Assembly (NCBI GenBank): GCA_949751835.1
Contig: CATKHK010000064.1
Span: 1 to 64,000, forward strand
Source: Blepharisma japonicum
Taxonomy: Eukaryota > Ciliophora > Heterotrichea > Heterotrichida > Blepharismidae
Reading direction: 5' to 3'
Length of the DNA stretch: 64,000 nt
Both the position numbers and the translations under genes were made by a program. The notes beneath the pieces are model-generated. The model saw nothing but the letters and a program-made list of their open reading frames with translations, searched no databases and was not told the origin of the DNA. Shown one piece after another: positions 37,944 through 47,327 of the stretch. Position 1 is the first letter of the stretch, and each line of letters starts with the position of its first letter.

Positions 37944-39017
37944 ATGTCAAAGAAAATCGGGCCTCAGGGCGATTTTCAAATCGATAATAAATTTCAAATC
38001 AAGAAAAAAATCGGAAGCGGCTCATTTGGCGAAATTTTCCTTGGTTACAATCTGCAAACAAATGAAGAAGTTGCAATAAAAATAGAAAATGTCAATTCTC
38101 GGCATCCCCAGCTTCTTTACGAATCTAAAATTATCAGAATTTTACAAGGAGGGCCAGGTCTTCCTCGAGTCCATTGATATGGAATAGAAGATGGCTTTAA
38201 TGTGATGGTGATGGATTTATTAGGTCCGAGTCTTGAAGATCTGTTTAATTGCTGTAATAGAAAATTAACATTGAAAACAGTATTGATGGTCGCTGAGCAA
38301 TTAATATGCAGAGTTGAATATGTCCATTCAAAAAATTTTTTACATAGAGATATTAAGCCGGAAAACTTTTTAATTGGGACAGGGAAAAGAAGCACGCTAA
38401 TACATATCATTGATTTTGGATTAGGAAAAAAATATAGAGACCCTAAAACGCATAAGCACATACCTTATATTGAAGGGAAATCCTTAACTGGCACCGCAAG
38501 ATATACTTCTATAAACACACACATGGGGATTGAACAGAGCAGAAGAGATGATATGGAAGGAATAGGCTATGTCCTTACATACTTTTTGAGAGGATCTTTG
38601 CCATGGCAAGGGATCGCTGCAAATTCAAAGCAAGAAAAATATAGAAGGATTATGGAAAGAAAAATTAATACTCCCACTGAAACTTTGTGTCGCAGCTTTC
38701 CTCCAGAGTTTGTCGCATATATAAATTATTGCAGAGGATTAAAATTTGAAGACAGGCCAGATTATGGTTACTTGAGAAGGATATTCAAAGATTTATTCAT
38801 AAGAGAATCATATGAATATGATTATCTTTTCGATTGGACTTTAGTCAGCTTCAATGGCATGAGAAAGCGTAAAAAGGTAGAAGAAGAAACAAAAGAGCCA
38901 GCAAAAAGAGACACAAGCCCTACTAGAGAACCTGGAAAAGAGGAAGAAGAAAGAAACATAAAAAGCATCCCAGTGAAAACTGAGAAAAAAAAGAAGTCGA
39001 AATGCATAGTATTTTAG
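37944..39017 (+). CDS. Casein kinase 1 family Ser/Thr kinase with C-terminal CaaX-like motif
   Basis: The gene is read through TGA at 38175-38177 (Trp78, RVHWYGIE) to TAG, giving 357 residues. It has the complete kinase core: [41 protein letters not shown], and [10 protein letters not shown], the last two in the CK1-specific form. [20 protein letters not shown] replaces the usual APE region, as in all CK1. The tail after residue 295 is Lys/Glu-rich and ends [10 protein letters not shown]: a polybasic run followed by Cys-Ile-Val-Phe at the very end fits a CaaX prenylation signal. This predicts membrane attachment. CK1 enzymes phosphorylate acid- or phospho-primed sites in trafficking and ciliary signalling. 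Confidence 0.9.
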
Positions 39018-39161
39018 TATTTTATTAGGTTATTATTTTTCGAAAATTTAGAAATAAAACATTTTTTTAAATTTTTATTGCTTTATTATCTAAAATGCTA
39101 TAAGATATTCCAAGCTCATCTTAGAAAACGAGCTACTCTTAATTTGAATGTAAAATTTGCT

Positions 39162-40046
39162 TTAATTTTTGCAAATTAATGTGACTTGTGTCCTTTGATA
39201 AAACAAAGAAACTGCAGGAAAAACATTGATTGGAACATTTGTATAAGCAATTCCAAAGTCTTTCCCATTTCTCGAAAAACTAAGAGACCCGTTATCTCCG
39301 TTATATTCTAGTCGAATTCCAACGACATCTCCAGTTCCGACTGTTTCTGCATAGTCTTCAATCCCTGAATCTGGTCTGAATTTTTTCCCTCCGCTACATC
39401 GAAATCCCCAGAACAGGCCCAAATCAGGAGGATGGCCGACTAAGGGAGCATTTTCGTCTACAACTCCAATAAAAATATCATCGTCATCTACAAGCATATC
39501 TATTTTTATTTCCCAAAAATAAGAACCAGTACTTAAGCAGATATTCGCTAATACAGTTTCAAATTCGTCTTCTGTTTTCTTCAAAGCAGTTAAGCCATTA
39601 TTAGAAATTTCGATATTAGCTGCTTTTTTGTTCTCATTTCAGAAAAAGTTTTGCCTTAACAATGCAATGAATTTAGCATTTCTTCGGAGCTTAAGGGAAT
39701 ATGGTGTATCTGATGCTGATATCTCTTTGAGCGTGCCCATTGGGTAGAGAAGTTTGATGAAAGTACCAGCAGAAAGGGAAAGTTGCTTTTTTAATTGTGA
39801 AAAGAGATTGGAGAAATCGTGGGAGATATTTCAATCAAAGGTTAAGAGTTTTCGGTCTCGTGAGAAAATCTTTACTTGAAATGAGATGCTATAACTTATA
39901 CTGCAAGGTTCAATATATCCGATTCCGCCCCATGTAAACTTCACAATTGCTTTGTGATCATTTCTTTCGACGAGATCTCCATAGCCCCAAGGTGTATACA
40001 CTTTTGAATCTGCAGGCGGATGATCTCTGTCATGCTTCCTCATCAT
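39162..40046 (-). CDS. SPRY-domain protein
   Basis: The gene is read through two TGA (complement of 39831-39833 and one at about 39629), giving 294 residues. The C-terminal half (about 150-294) is a SPRY domain: STGSYFWEIKIDMLVDDDDI, FIGVVDENAPLVGHPPDLGL followed by FWGFRCSGGKKF, TGDVVGIRLEYNGDNGSLSF, and SRNGKDFGIAYTNVPINVFP. The N-terminal half is beta-rich (VYTPWGYGDLVERNDHKAIV then KFTWGGIGYIEP), not assigned. SPRY domains bind peptide motifs, often as substrate receptors of ubiquitin ligases, but no RING or SOCS box is visible here. The partner is unknown. Confidence 0.72.
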
Positions 40047-40832
40047 AATTTTATTATCTTTTAGCTTTAAATGATAAACTAATTAATAAATGATTGTATT
40101 CTGGTGCCTTAGCAAGTGATGCTTAAATGAAAAAATATCAAAAACTTTTATTAGTATGAAATGCTGAAGTTTTTAAATACAAGTTTTATTCATTCTAGCA
40201 TGAAATAAATTCATATTTTTCATATATAAAAGTGTGGATTTTTCAACAAATAGGGGAATTTTTTGAATATAGGTCAAAAAGTAAGGAGATTTACTCGAAG
40301 CTATAAAGAATTATTTTGTTTTACATGATTAAGGAAGAAATAAACCTTAAGGGCTCTTCTGATTTATGATAAAAATTGAATATTGTATATACTTACAGAA
40401 ATGCTAGAATAATAGGTGAAAAATATCTATTTCTGGTAATAAAAACTATTTAAATACTGCAAATTCCTTATAAATAAAATATAATTGCTAATGCATGTAT
40501 ATTAAATAAGTTTTTATCAAAAATTGAAGACTTGACTCTACTAAGCCTTTTAAAATAAAGTGTAATAATAAATAGAATTAAAATAAGAGAAAGATTTTCT
40601 CATAAAAAAAATTATTAATAAAACTTAACGCAAAATACTCTATAATTTTGAGGTAAATTATTTGGCATTATCAAAAAATCAGATTTTTTGAAAATTCTTT
40701 TTAAATCATTGATTTTTGTTTATTTTCCAATTGGCATATCTTCCATATTTTAACGTTAAGTCAATCAATTTGGCAGTACCTTCCATTAATTCTAACGTTT
40801 ATTTTTCAACATTTAAAGGCATTATAATAAAA
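40047..40832. other. Intergenic, divergent promoter region
   Basis: 786 bp of very AT-rich sequence between the SPRY and DOMON genes, transcribed away from each other. No open frame, RNA gene or clear repeat seen. Confidence 0.5.
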
Positions 40833-41606
40833 ATGAAACTAAATTTGATCTTCCTAGGATTGATCGTTTTTGTCAATGCAGGCATAGAATACCTCCCCAG
40901 AGGGATGAAATGGAAGTGGTATTTCCCAACCCCAGATGTTGTTAATTTCGAGCTATGGATTCCTCATGAAACCCACCAAGGGTTTGATTGGCAAGGAATA
41001 GCAATTCAAGACGTTAGAGATCCTAGAGACAATTTCAAGTGCGATTACTTCATTGCTTTCTATAAAGAAGGTGGATTTACTGATAGATATTCTGAAGCTA
41101 ACGGACTTCCACCGTTAGATGAAGTATATGGTGGCACACAAGATATTACTTCTGAAAAATTCGATATTGATGGCTATACAGTCTTTACTCTTAACAGAAA
41201 ACTTCTTACAGGCGATATCTACGATGTCCCATTCGATTATGGCCGACCATATCTTCTTAAATGGTCAATAGGAAATTTCAACGAAAAAGGAGAAATTCAA
41301 AGGCACACTATGGACAATATGGGAATGGAATATTTCGTACTCACTGAAGAATATCATGATAGAAATCATGATGAAAGAGGAAAATACGGACCTTGGGTCG
41401 AATATCCACCTGAAGATGAAAACTTGCCTGACGTTAGGAACCCACAATATAAAGAATGGAGCTTAATGGTAGAAGACATGTTCCCTATTCCTCCTGAGTC
41501 TTCTACAGGAGCTTTTGCATCTGATAAGAATAACGAATTTGAGCCAAAAAGAGAAAAAGCACCCTCATCTGCTGGAGCTGGCCTATCAGGATTCTTCAAA
41601 AATTAA
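40833..41606 (+). CDS. Secreted DOMON-domain protein
   Basis: From ATG 40833 the protein has 257 residues and begins with a signal peptide (MKLNLIFLGLIVFVNAG). An open frame extends upstream to 40716 but lacks conservation. The mature part is a DOMON-type beta sandwich: VVNFELWIPHETHQGFDWQG, DYFIAFYKEGGFTDRYSEAN followed by GLPPLDEVYGGTQDI, and FTLNRKLLTGDIYDVPFDYG followed by LLKWSIG. The F.R.L.TGD..D motif is typical of DOMON. DOMON domains bind haem or sugars in extracellular redox proteins. No cytochrome b561 helices follow, so it is soluble. The C-terminal 60 residues are Pro/Glu-rich and disordered. All seven Trp are TGG. Confidence 0.72.
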   Translation: MKLNLIFLGLIVFVNAGIEYLPRGMKWKWYFPTPDVVNFELWIPHETHQGFDWQGIAIQDVRDPRDNFKCDYFIAFYKEGGFTDRYSEANGLPPLDEVYGGTQDITSEKFDIDGYTVFTLNRKLLTGDIYDVPFDYGRPYLLKWSIGNFNEKGEIQRHTMDNMGMEYFVLTEEYHDRNHDERGKYGPWVEYPPEDENLPDVRNPQYKEWSLMVEDMFPIPPESSTGAFASDKNNEFEPKREKAPSSAGAGLSGFFKN

Positions 41607-41715
41607 TTAAACTGATCTATTTTTTGATTAATATTTTTTATCTTGTTAATCGCAATATTTTTCTCAAATCCCTTATAATAAAAGTATTATCACATACAAA
41701 ATTTATTTATCATAA

Positions 41716-43236
41716 ATGGTTACTTTACTGCGAAACTCTAATCAAGCTCGAGGTTTAGCTGAATTCGGGATAAACTTTTTAAAATCAGCCAAGCCTATGA
41801 GAGCTGTTATCCAGCGCTTAACTTTATTTCACACTGATTCCGTCCTCTGTGGGCTTTCTTCTTTAGCTTTAAATACAAATGCTCCTACAATTCTCAGAAA
41901 TGAAGCCCACCTCTATCCAAGGACTCCTGGTGCCTTTTGTTTTGGCTCTGAAATCGAAGTTTCTCCTGAGAAAGCAATTCTAGCTAACTGTGCAGCTGTT
42001 CGTGAATGGGATGCTAATGGGACAGTCTTTGGATATAACCCGAAATTGCAAGGGCATGATAAAGGTGAATATGGCCATAATGATTATTACCCAGTTGTAG
42101 TAGCAGCTGCTCAACAAAATAAGCTGAATGGCAAGCAATCATTATTAGGGATGCTACTTTTAGATGAAATAAGAGGAAGATTATGTGAAGTTTTTTCATT
42201 AAGAAAACATAAAATTGATCATGTTGTCCATGGAGCTGTGGCTGCTACTGTTACATATGGAGCTTTAATGGGTGCAAATGCGGACCAAATTGAAAGCGCA
42301 CTAGGACTTATACTTGCTCATTTTATTCCATTTAGAGCGATAAGAAAAGGAAAAGAGCTGTCAGATAGTAAAGGTTCATCTGCAGCGTTTGCAGCAGAAC
42401 TTGCAATCATTGCAGTTCGGAGAGCGATGAATGGGTTTGAAGGGCCGAAGGATATATTTAGGAACCCTGATAGTATTTTTGGAGTTTTTGCAAATGCTAA
42501 TCAACATGAAAGCCCTTTTGATATTTATTTGTCTATGGAAGGAGACGATTTTTCAGTGATGGATATGCATTTTAAATTGGGATTATATGAACATCAGTCA
42601 GCTGGAGCAATTTTTTCAATAATTTCATTGATCAGAAATTATACAGAAATTTTAAGCTCACTCGATGATATATATGAAATAAAAATTCTATGCTATAAAG
42701 ATGCTTATGCAATAATAGGCGATAAGGACAAAAATAACCCTACAAACAGGCAGTCTGCAGATCATTCAATGGTTTATATCATTTCTACAATCATCAGAAA
42801 AGCCTTCGAAATAAAGCGAAACCTTGATATTTCTAGCATAGAGACCTTATGGAAGCAATTAATGCTCACTCCTTATGATTATTCCGAAGAGTCTATCTTT
42901 CACCAGCAAACCAGAACAATTATGCAAAAAATAAAATTTGAGCATTGTGCAGAATATGATAAATTTTACCCACAAGGGATCCCTTCATCAATCTCCATTA
43001 AGCATAAATTTGGAAAATATGAAAGCGGATTTGTTCTATACCCACCTGGCCATAAAGAAAATTTAGGCGTTGATATCATTAATATCCTCATGGAAAAGTT
43101 CCATTTACTTGGAAGAATTGCTTTAGAGTTTCCTGTACAATGTATAGAGAAGCTGCAAAACATTGACTCGTTTTCTGCTGAAGAAATGAGGACAATTTAT
43201 AATTGGAAGTATAAAACTAGTAACTACCAAATGTAG
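41716..43236 (+). CDS. MmgE/PrpD family dehydratase (2-methylcitrate dehydratase-like)
   Basis: The protein has 506 residues with a basic, Ser/Asn-containing N-terminus that may target mitochondria. PrpD-family landmarks are VREWDANGTVFGYNPKLQGH, GHNDYYPVVVAAAQQNKLNG, LLLDEIRGRLCEVFSLRKHK, IDHVVHGAVAATVTYGALMG and SDSKGSSAAFAAELAIIAVR. PrpD dehydrates 2-methylcitrate to cis-2-methylaconitate in propionate breakdown; animal relatives include cis-aconitate decarboxylase. The length fits bacterial PrpD (about 480). Methylcitrate cycle activity is plausible for a bacterivore but unproven. There is no TGA. Confidence 0.85.
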   Translation: MVTLLRNSNQARGLAEFGINFLKSAKPMRAVIQRLTLFHTDSVLCGLSSLALNTNAPTILRNEAHLYPRTPGAFCFGSEIEVSPEKAILANCAAVREWDANGTVFGYNPKLQGHDKGEYGHNDYYPVVVAAAQQNKLNGKQSLLGMLLLDEIRGRLCEVFSLRKHKIDHVVHGAVAATVTYGALMGANADQIESALGLILAHFIPFRAIRKGKELSDSKGSSAAFAAELAIIAVRRAMNGFEGPKDIFRNPDSIFGVFANANQHESPFDIYLSMEGDDFSVMDMHFKLGLYEHQSAGAIFSIISLIRNYTEILSSLDDIYEIKILCYKDAYAIIGDKDKNNPTNRQSADHSMVYIISTIIRKAFEIKRNLDISSIETLWKQLMLTPYDYSEESIFHQQTRTIMQKIKFEHCAEYDKFYPQGIPSSISIKHKFGKYESGFVLYPPGHKENLGVDIINILMEKFHLLGRIALEFPVQCIEKLQNIDSFSAEEMRTIYNWKYKTSNYQM

Positions 43237-43265
43237 TTTGATTTATTAGAATTATAATAAAATGG

Positions 43266-44765
43266 ATGTGTCGCATGTTACAGTGCTCTTTAAAGAATGG
43301 CGGGTCATTTGCGTCGCATATAATTAAAAAATTACAAATGCAAGCCCAGACCAGTCAAAAAATCCATCACAAGCGTCACATATCGCATGCAACCTCTTCA
43401 TTTTTAAAAGAATATCAATTATCCCAACTATCTAACCTATTCACTCCCAAAGCTACCGAAGAAAATACCTTTTCAAACTCCACGACAAGTGGCAACTCTT
43501 CTCCTCACCCTCGGCTTGAGTGTGAAGAAACCCTCAATTTTCCTATCCAAACCTTCCCTCATACAGAAAACTCATTCTCATCTGACATCTACGGAAATCA
43601 ATCCTTGGATTATCAGCAATACTTTATAGAAAATCCCAATTTAGTTCCATATACATTATGAAAACCGCAAAATATTGGCTATATGTATGATATGTTAAAA
43701 AAAGAAACAATTTATTTGCCAAATGCTGGATGTTTTGAAACATTACAATCTTATGTGACTCCTGTCATGAGAGCAGTTTTATTTGACTGAATGATGGAGG
43801 TTTCTCATGAGTTTATGCTGAAAAGAGAAACTTTTTATATGGCGCTATCATATGTGGATAGGATTTTGTCGAAGCTAAAGAATATAAAGAAGGAGGAGTT
43901 TCAGCTTCTTGGGGTGGCGTGTTTAAATATTGCTGCGAAGATTGAAGAGATTTATCCACCGAAATTAAGTGATTGGGTCAGTTCTTGCAATAGTGGGTAT
44001 TCAAGCAAAGCTATAAAAATGACAGAGAAGTTTGTGCTTCAACAATTAACTTGGCTAGCTTATCCAGCTACAAGTTATAATTGACTTAATTGGCTTATGT
44101 CCCAATGGGATGATTTTATCGATTATCATTTTTCCTGCGTTCCTTATAACTCTCCTAAAGACTTTGACAACATGCCAACTCAAGAAAAAAAAATCCAAAA
44201 AAAGCTTTATGAGAAAAGATTTATTGTTTTCAAACAAAAAAATAGGCAAGCCTACAAGCGCTTTAGAGAAACTTTCCAAATTCTCGATACAGCTTCATTA
44301 GACTCAGAAATAATGAAATTATCCCCAAGAATTCAAGCAAGTGGCTTGCTTTATTTAATGATAAGCAAATTTTTCTTCGAAACAAATTACAGCTTACTTT
44401 ATTATGATGGGCCAGCTTCCCAAGAAACCCCTTCATATGAAGACAGTTCTCAGTGACTAGCTGAAGAGTCTTTTGACGCTGAAGAATTTTCAAGTGATTC
44501 TCATATTGAAAGTGCATCAATTGTTCAAGACCTTTATGCTGGATTTATTTCTTCAGCTTTAGACATACATAATGTTGAAGAAATCTACCATTCAATGACA
44601 TTTTTCCACCCTTATCTTGAAATCAAAGCTTTATACGAGTTTCCAATTGTAGTAAAAGCCAAAGGGAAAAGGAAAATTGAGAGTCATTATGAAGAGTTTT
44701 TGGGCTACCAGACATATTATCCAGAAACCATAAAATTTGTGACGAAAAAGCTGAGGGGAGAGTAA
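43266..44765 (+). CDS. Cyclin (A/B/E-type cyclin box)
   Basis: The gene is read through four TGA (43659, 43788, 44082, 44454) to TAA at 44763-44765, giving 499 residues. The N-terminal 130 residues are Ser/Thr-rich and disordered. The cyclin box begins at about residue 165: MRAVLFDWMMEVSHEFMLKR, ETFYMALSYVDRILSKLKNI, FQLLGVACLNIAAKIEEIYP then PKLSDWVS, and MTEKFVLQQLTWLAYPATSY then NWLNW. The second cyclin fold is divergent (LSPRIQASGLLYLMISKFFF). The MRA(I/V)L.DW..EV motif marks CDK-activating cell-cycle cyclins; the group looks closest to A/E type. No clear destruction box is seen. Confidence 0.82.
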
Positions 44766-45042
44766 AAAATTTTGGTAATGATATTTAATAATTAAAACTT
44801 CATGTATTAGTTTTGAATACGTCACTTAAGTTTTTTTAAACATTGAATTAAAGGTTTTTGGTTTCGATAATCATTTGGCTGCAAAATTATTCTGATACAA
44901 AATTATTACCATAATATGAAAATCATTGCCAACTATATTTAAATAAATTCGAAGCATAGCTGCGTAGTCATGACTTTCTTGATATTCTGCTAATAAAATA
45001 TAAACTCATATTACCAATAAATTTTGGTGGTTATTAAATAAA

Positions 45043-45486
45043 ATGCAAAGTCGCATCAATAAAGAACTCCAAGAACTCAGCACAAACCCTCCAGAGAATT
45101 GTGCAGTGTCACTTGTTGGAGACGACATCACTCATTGGAGAGTAAACTTGGTAGGACCAGAAGGGTCAGCTTATGAAGGTGGAAACTTTGAGCTCGCTTT
45201 GACAATCCCAGCCAATTATCCTTTCAGAGCCCCAGATGTGAGGTTTGTTACTAAAATTTACCATCCTAACGTAAAATCGGACGATGGAGCAATCTGTACT
45301 GAACTATACCAATCTGATTGGAGCCCTACCAAAAATATCAGACATGTCCTTGAGCTGTTGTTGAGCACTTTAATTACCCCAAGCCCAGAGCACGCTGTTG
45401 AACCTGAGATAGCCCAGCAAATGATGAACAGTCATGAAGCATATGTGGCAACTGCAAGGACATGGGTCAACCAATATGCTCGCTAA
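45043..45486 (+). CDS. Ubiquitin-conjugating enzyme E2 (class I)
   Basis: The protein has 147 residues, the size of a core UBC fold. It shows RINKELQELSTNPPENCAVS, WRVNLVGPEGSAYEGGNFEL, YPFRAPDVRFVTKIYHPNVK, and the catalytic HPN (74-76) with active Cys85 in DDGAICTELY, followed by WSPTKNIRHVLELLLSTLIT. The closest group by eye is UBE2D/Ubc4-like, with a slightly unusual IYHPNVKSDDGAICTELYQS region. It charges ubiquitin for E3 ligases. The last 28 nt of the gene lie inside a 127-bp segment that recurs beyond the assembly gap. Confidence 0.9.
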   Translation: MQSRINKELQELSTNPPENCAVSLVGDDITHWRVNLVGPEGSAYEGGNFELALTIPANYPFRAPDVRFVTKIYHPNVKSDDGAICTELYQSDWSPTKNIRHVLELLLSTLITPSPEHAVEPEIAQQMMNSHEAYVATARTWVNQYAR

Positions 45487-45585
45487 AATAAGAATTAGAT
45501 TAAACTTTATTAAAAACTCTGGCTTATTCTCAGTCTCGATGATTCTATAATATGAAGTACAATACGACATTTTTAAGTTTCTTAG
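45459..45585 (+). repeat. 127-bp direct repeat, left copy (gap flank)
   Basis: This segment, from the end of the E2 gene into its 3' flank, is identical over 127 bp to 45686-45812 on the other side of a run of 100 N. That is the pattern of two contig ends that overlap but were joined with a fixed-size gap rather than merged. Confidence 0.95.
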
Positions 45586-45685
45586 NNNNNNNNNNNNNNN
45601 NNNNNNNNNNNNNNNNNNNNNNNNNNNNNNNNNNNNNNNNNNNNNNNNNNNNNNNNNNNNNNNNNNNNNNNNNNNNNNNNNNNNN
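45586..45685. other. Assembly gap of exactly 100 N
   Basis: One hundred unknown bases, a standard placeholder length. Flanks are the same 127 bp, so the true sequence is probably contiguous without this gap. Confidence 0.97.
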
Positions 45686-45812
45686 GACATGGGTCAACCA
45701 ATATGCTCGCTAAAATAAGAATTAGATTAAACTTTATTAAAAACTCTGGCTTATTCTCAGTCTCGATGATTCTATAATATGAAGTACAATACGACATTTT
45801 TAAGTTTCTTAG
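45686..45812 (+). repeat. 127-bp direct repeat, right copy (gap flank)
   Basis: Identical to 45459-45585. It begins inside the E2 coding sequence, so it produces a meaningless partial E2 tail here. It is most likely an artefact of scaffolding. Confidence 0.95.
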
Positions 45813-45832
45813 AAATCTATATATGATTAATA

Positions 45833-46678
45833 TTAATTGTTAGAAGATTTTTCTGTGTTCTTCATGATTTCTCCATGCATTTTCTTAATTAAGCTTGGCA
45901 CATGTTTTCCATATTTCGTTTTTATTAATGATTTTGGCAATTTTCCTCCGAAATTGACAATGGTGATATTTATCACTTTATTTATATTTCCTTGATCATC
46001 TTTATCAATCTGCTCTATGTAATAGCCATTAACAGGTATTGTAGCCCTTACGAATTTATCAGTGGGAGGATAATCAGGGTGCTCACATGATGTATCTATA
46101 AGTAAAACTCCTTTTTGAAGCTTAATTAATCTAGAAACTAAAACAATGTCCCTAGATGATATCATTGGCATTTTTTTGAATTTTGAATAAGTAATATATA
46201 TATCAGGAGGTATAGTAGACACAAATTCAACACTTTCTAAACTGCGATCTCAAGTAGTTCTATTGTTTACGTCTTCCATTACAACTTTATATTGATCTAC
46301 TGTAAAAGGGGTTAATCATGACGCTTTAATTAGCACTGCATCTGGTAATTCTTTTCCATATACAAGAAATCCATCTTTGTTTACTAATTCTTGGCATCCT
46401 TCTTCTTGTAATGGCGCATACAAGTGGTCTAAAAATTCTTGAGTCGCTTTTTCTATTAGTAAACGTAAAATGTGCTCCTGGTTTAGTTTTTCACTTGAAC
46501 TGCTGATGGTTTCTGAAAGCTCATAGGTCGCTGAAATATTTTTAGGTATCGAAATACTGCTATTTGTAGAGAAAGACTCTGAAATTAGCGTTTCTCTCAT
46601 TTCTTGTTCTTGGTAAATTGGATTTTCTTCTTCTGTTTTAAAACATTTTGTGCAAAACTTTGAGACAGTGTGACCCAT
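45833..46678 (-). CDS. START-domain lipid-transfer protein with N-myristoylation motif
   Basis: The gene is read through two TGA (complement of 46316-46318 and one at about 46252), giving 281 residues. It begins MGHTVSKFC: Gly2 with Ser6 fits N-myristoylation. Residues 20-85 are Ser/Glu-rich. From about residue 95 it is a START domain: CQELVNKDGFLVYGKELPDA, YKVVMEDVNNRTTWDRSLES, ITYSKFKKMPMISSRDIVLV, and a C-terminal amphipathic helix LPKSLIKTKYGKHVPSLIKK. START domains carry a phospholipid, ceramide or sterol in a closed pocket. Its 3' end lies just past the assembly gap and is complete. Confidence 0.8.
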
Positions 46679-46841
46679 GGTTTATTAGTAAATTATAAAA
46701 TATTCTTAAGTAATGCTTATTGGAGTATTGATAAGTCAATGCTTTACTTGAAGATTTATTAAAGGTTTTCTTATATTTTTAGGTCTTTTAAATTAGCTTA
46801 TTAGAATGCTCTAAATAAAGCTAGAACAATTATGATTCTTC

Positions 46842-47042
46842 TTACTCTTTTCTATGCCTGAATCCATCTTGAGCAATATCTAGATTTTGAAGGGCAAACA
46901 GGCCTAATGGTACTGCAAATATAGCTAGTGTCTTATTAGTTCTCAGCAGCCCCGTAAAACCCACATAAAATATTCCTCCCATTAATGCAGATACGCCTAA
47001 GTGGAAAGGCCATGGTTGGCTTTGAGGATATCGTCTTACCAT
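46842..47042 (-). CDS. Small membrane protein, probably mitochondrial
   Basis: The protein has 66 residues from ATG at the complement of 47040-47042; the frame stays open further upstream without a better start. It has MVRRYPQSQPWPFHLGVSAL at the start and two short hydrophobic segments (GVSALMGGIFYVGFTGLL; LAIFAVPLGLFAL) and ends DIAQDGFRHRKE. Size and layout resemble small accessory subunits of respiratory complexes or TIM/MICOS-type proteins. No family is recognised. Confidence 0.5.
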   Translation of the reverse strand: MVRRYPQSQPWPFHLGVSALMGGIFYVGFTGLLRTNKTLAIFAVPLGLFALQNLDIAQDGFRHRKE

Positions 47043-47327
47043 TTTCAGTATTTTTATTGATTCTAATTTCTTAAAAGTATTCTTTAAGTGATATGGATTT
47101 TTATTAGATAAGACTATAAATAAAATTCTAAAAATCAAAATTAAATCAATTTTGCTGATTAAAAATTAAGAAATTATTGAATGGCTTTTCAATAAAATCT
47201 TCAATATTTTATTAGTCTCCTTAAAATTCAAAAGTAAGCTTACCGATTCAGCCTTATTTAAATCACCCTTCTGTACGAATATTATCTGATTTTATACAAA
47301 TTTTTAAACTTAAATATTTCTTATAAA

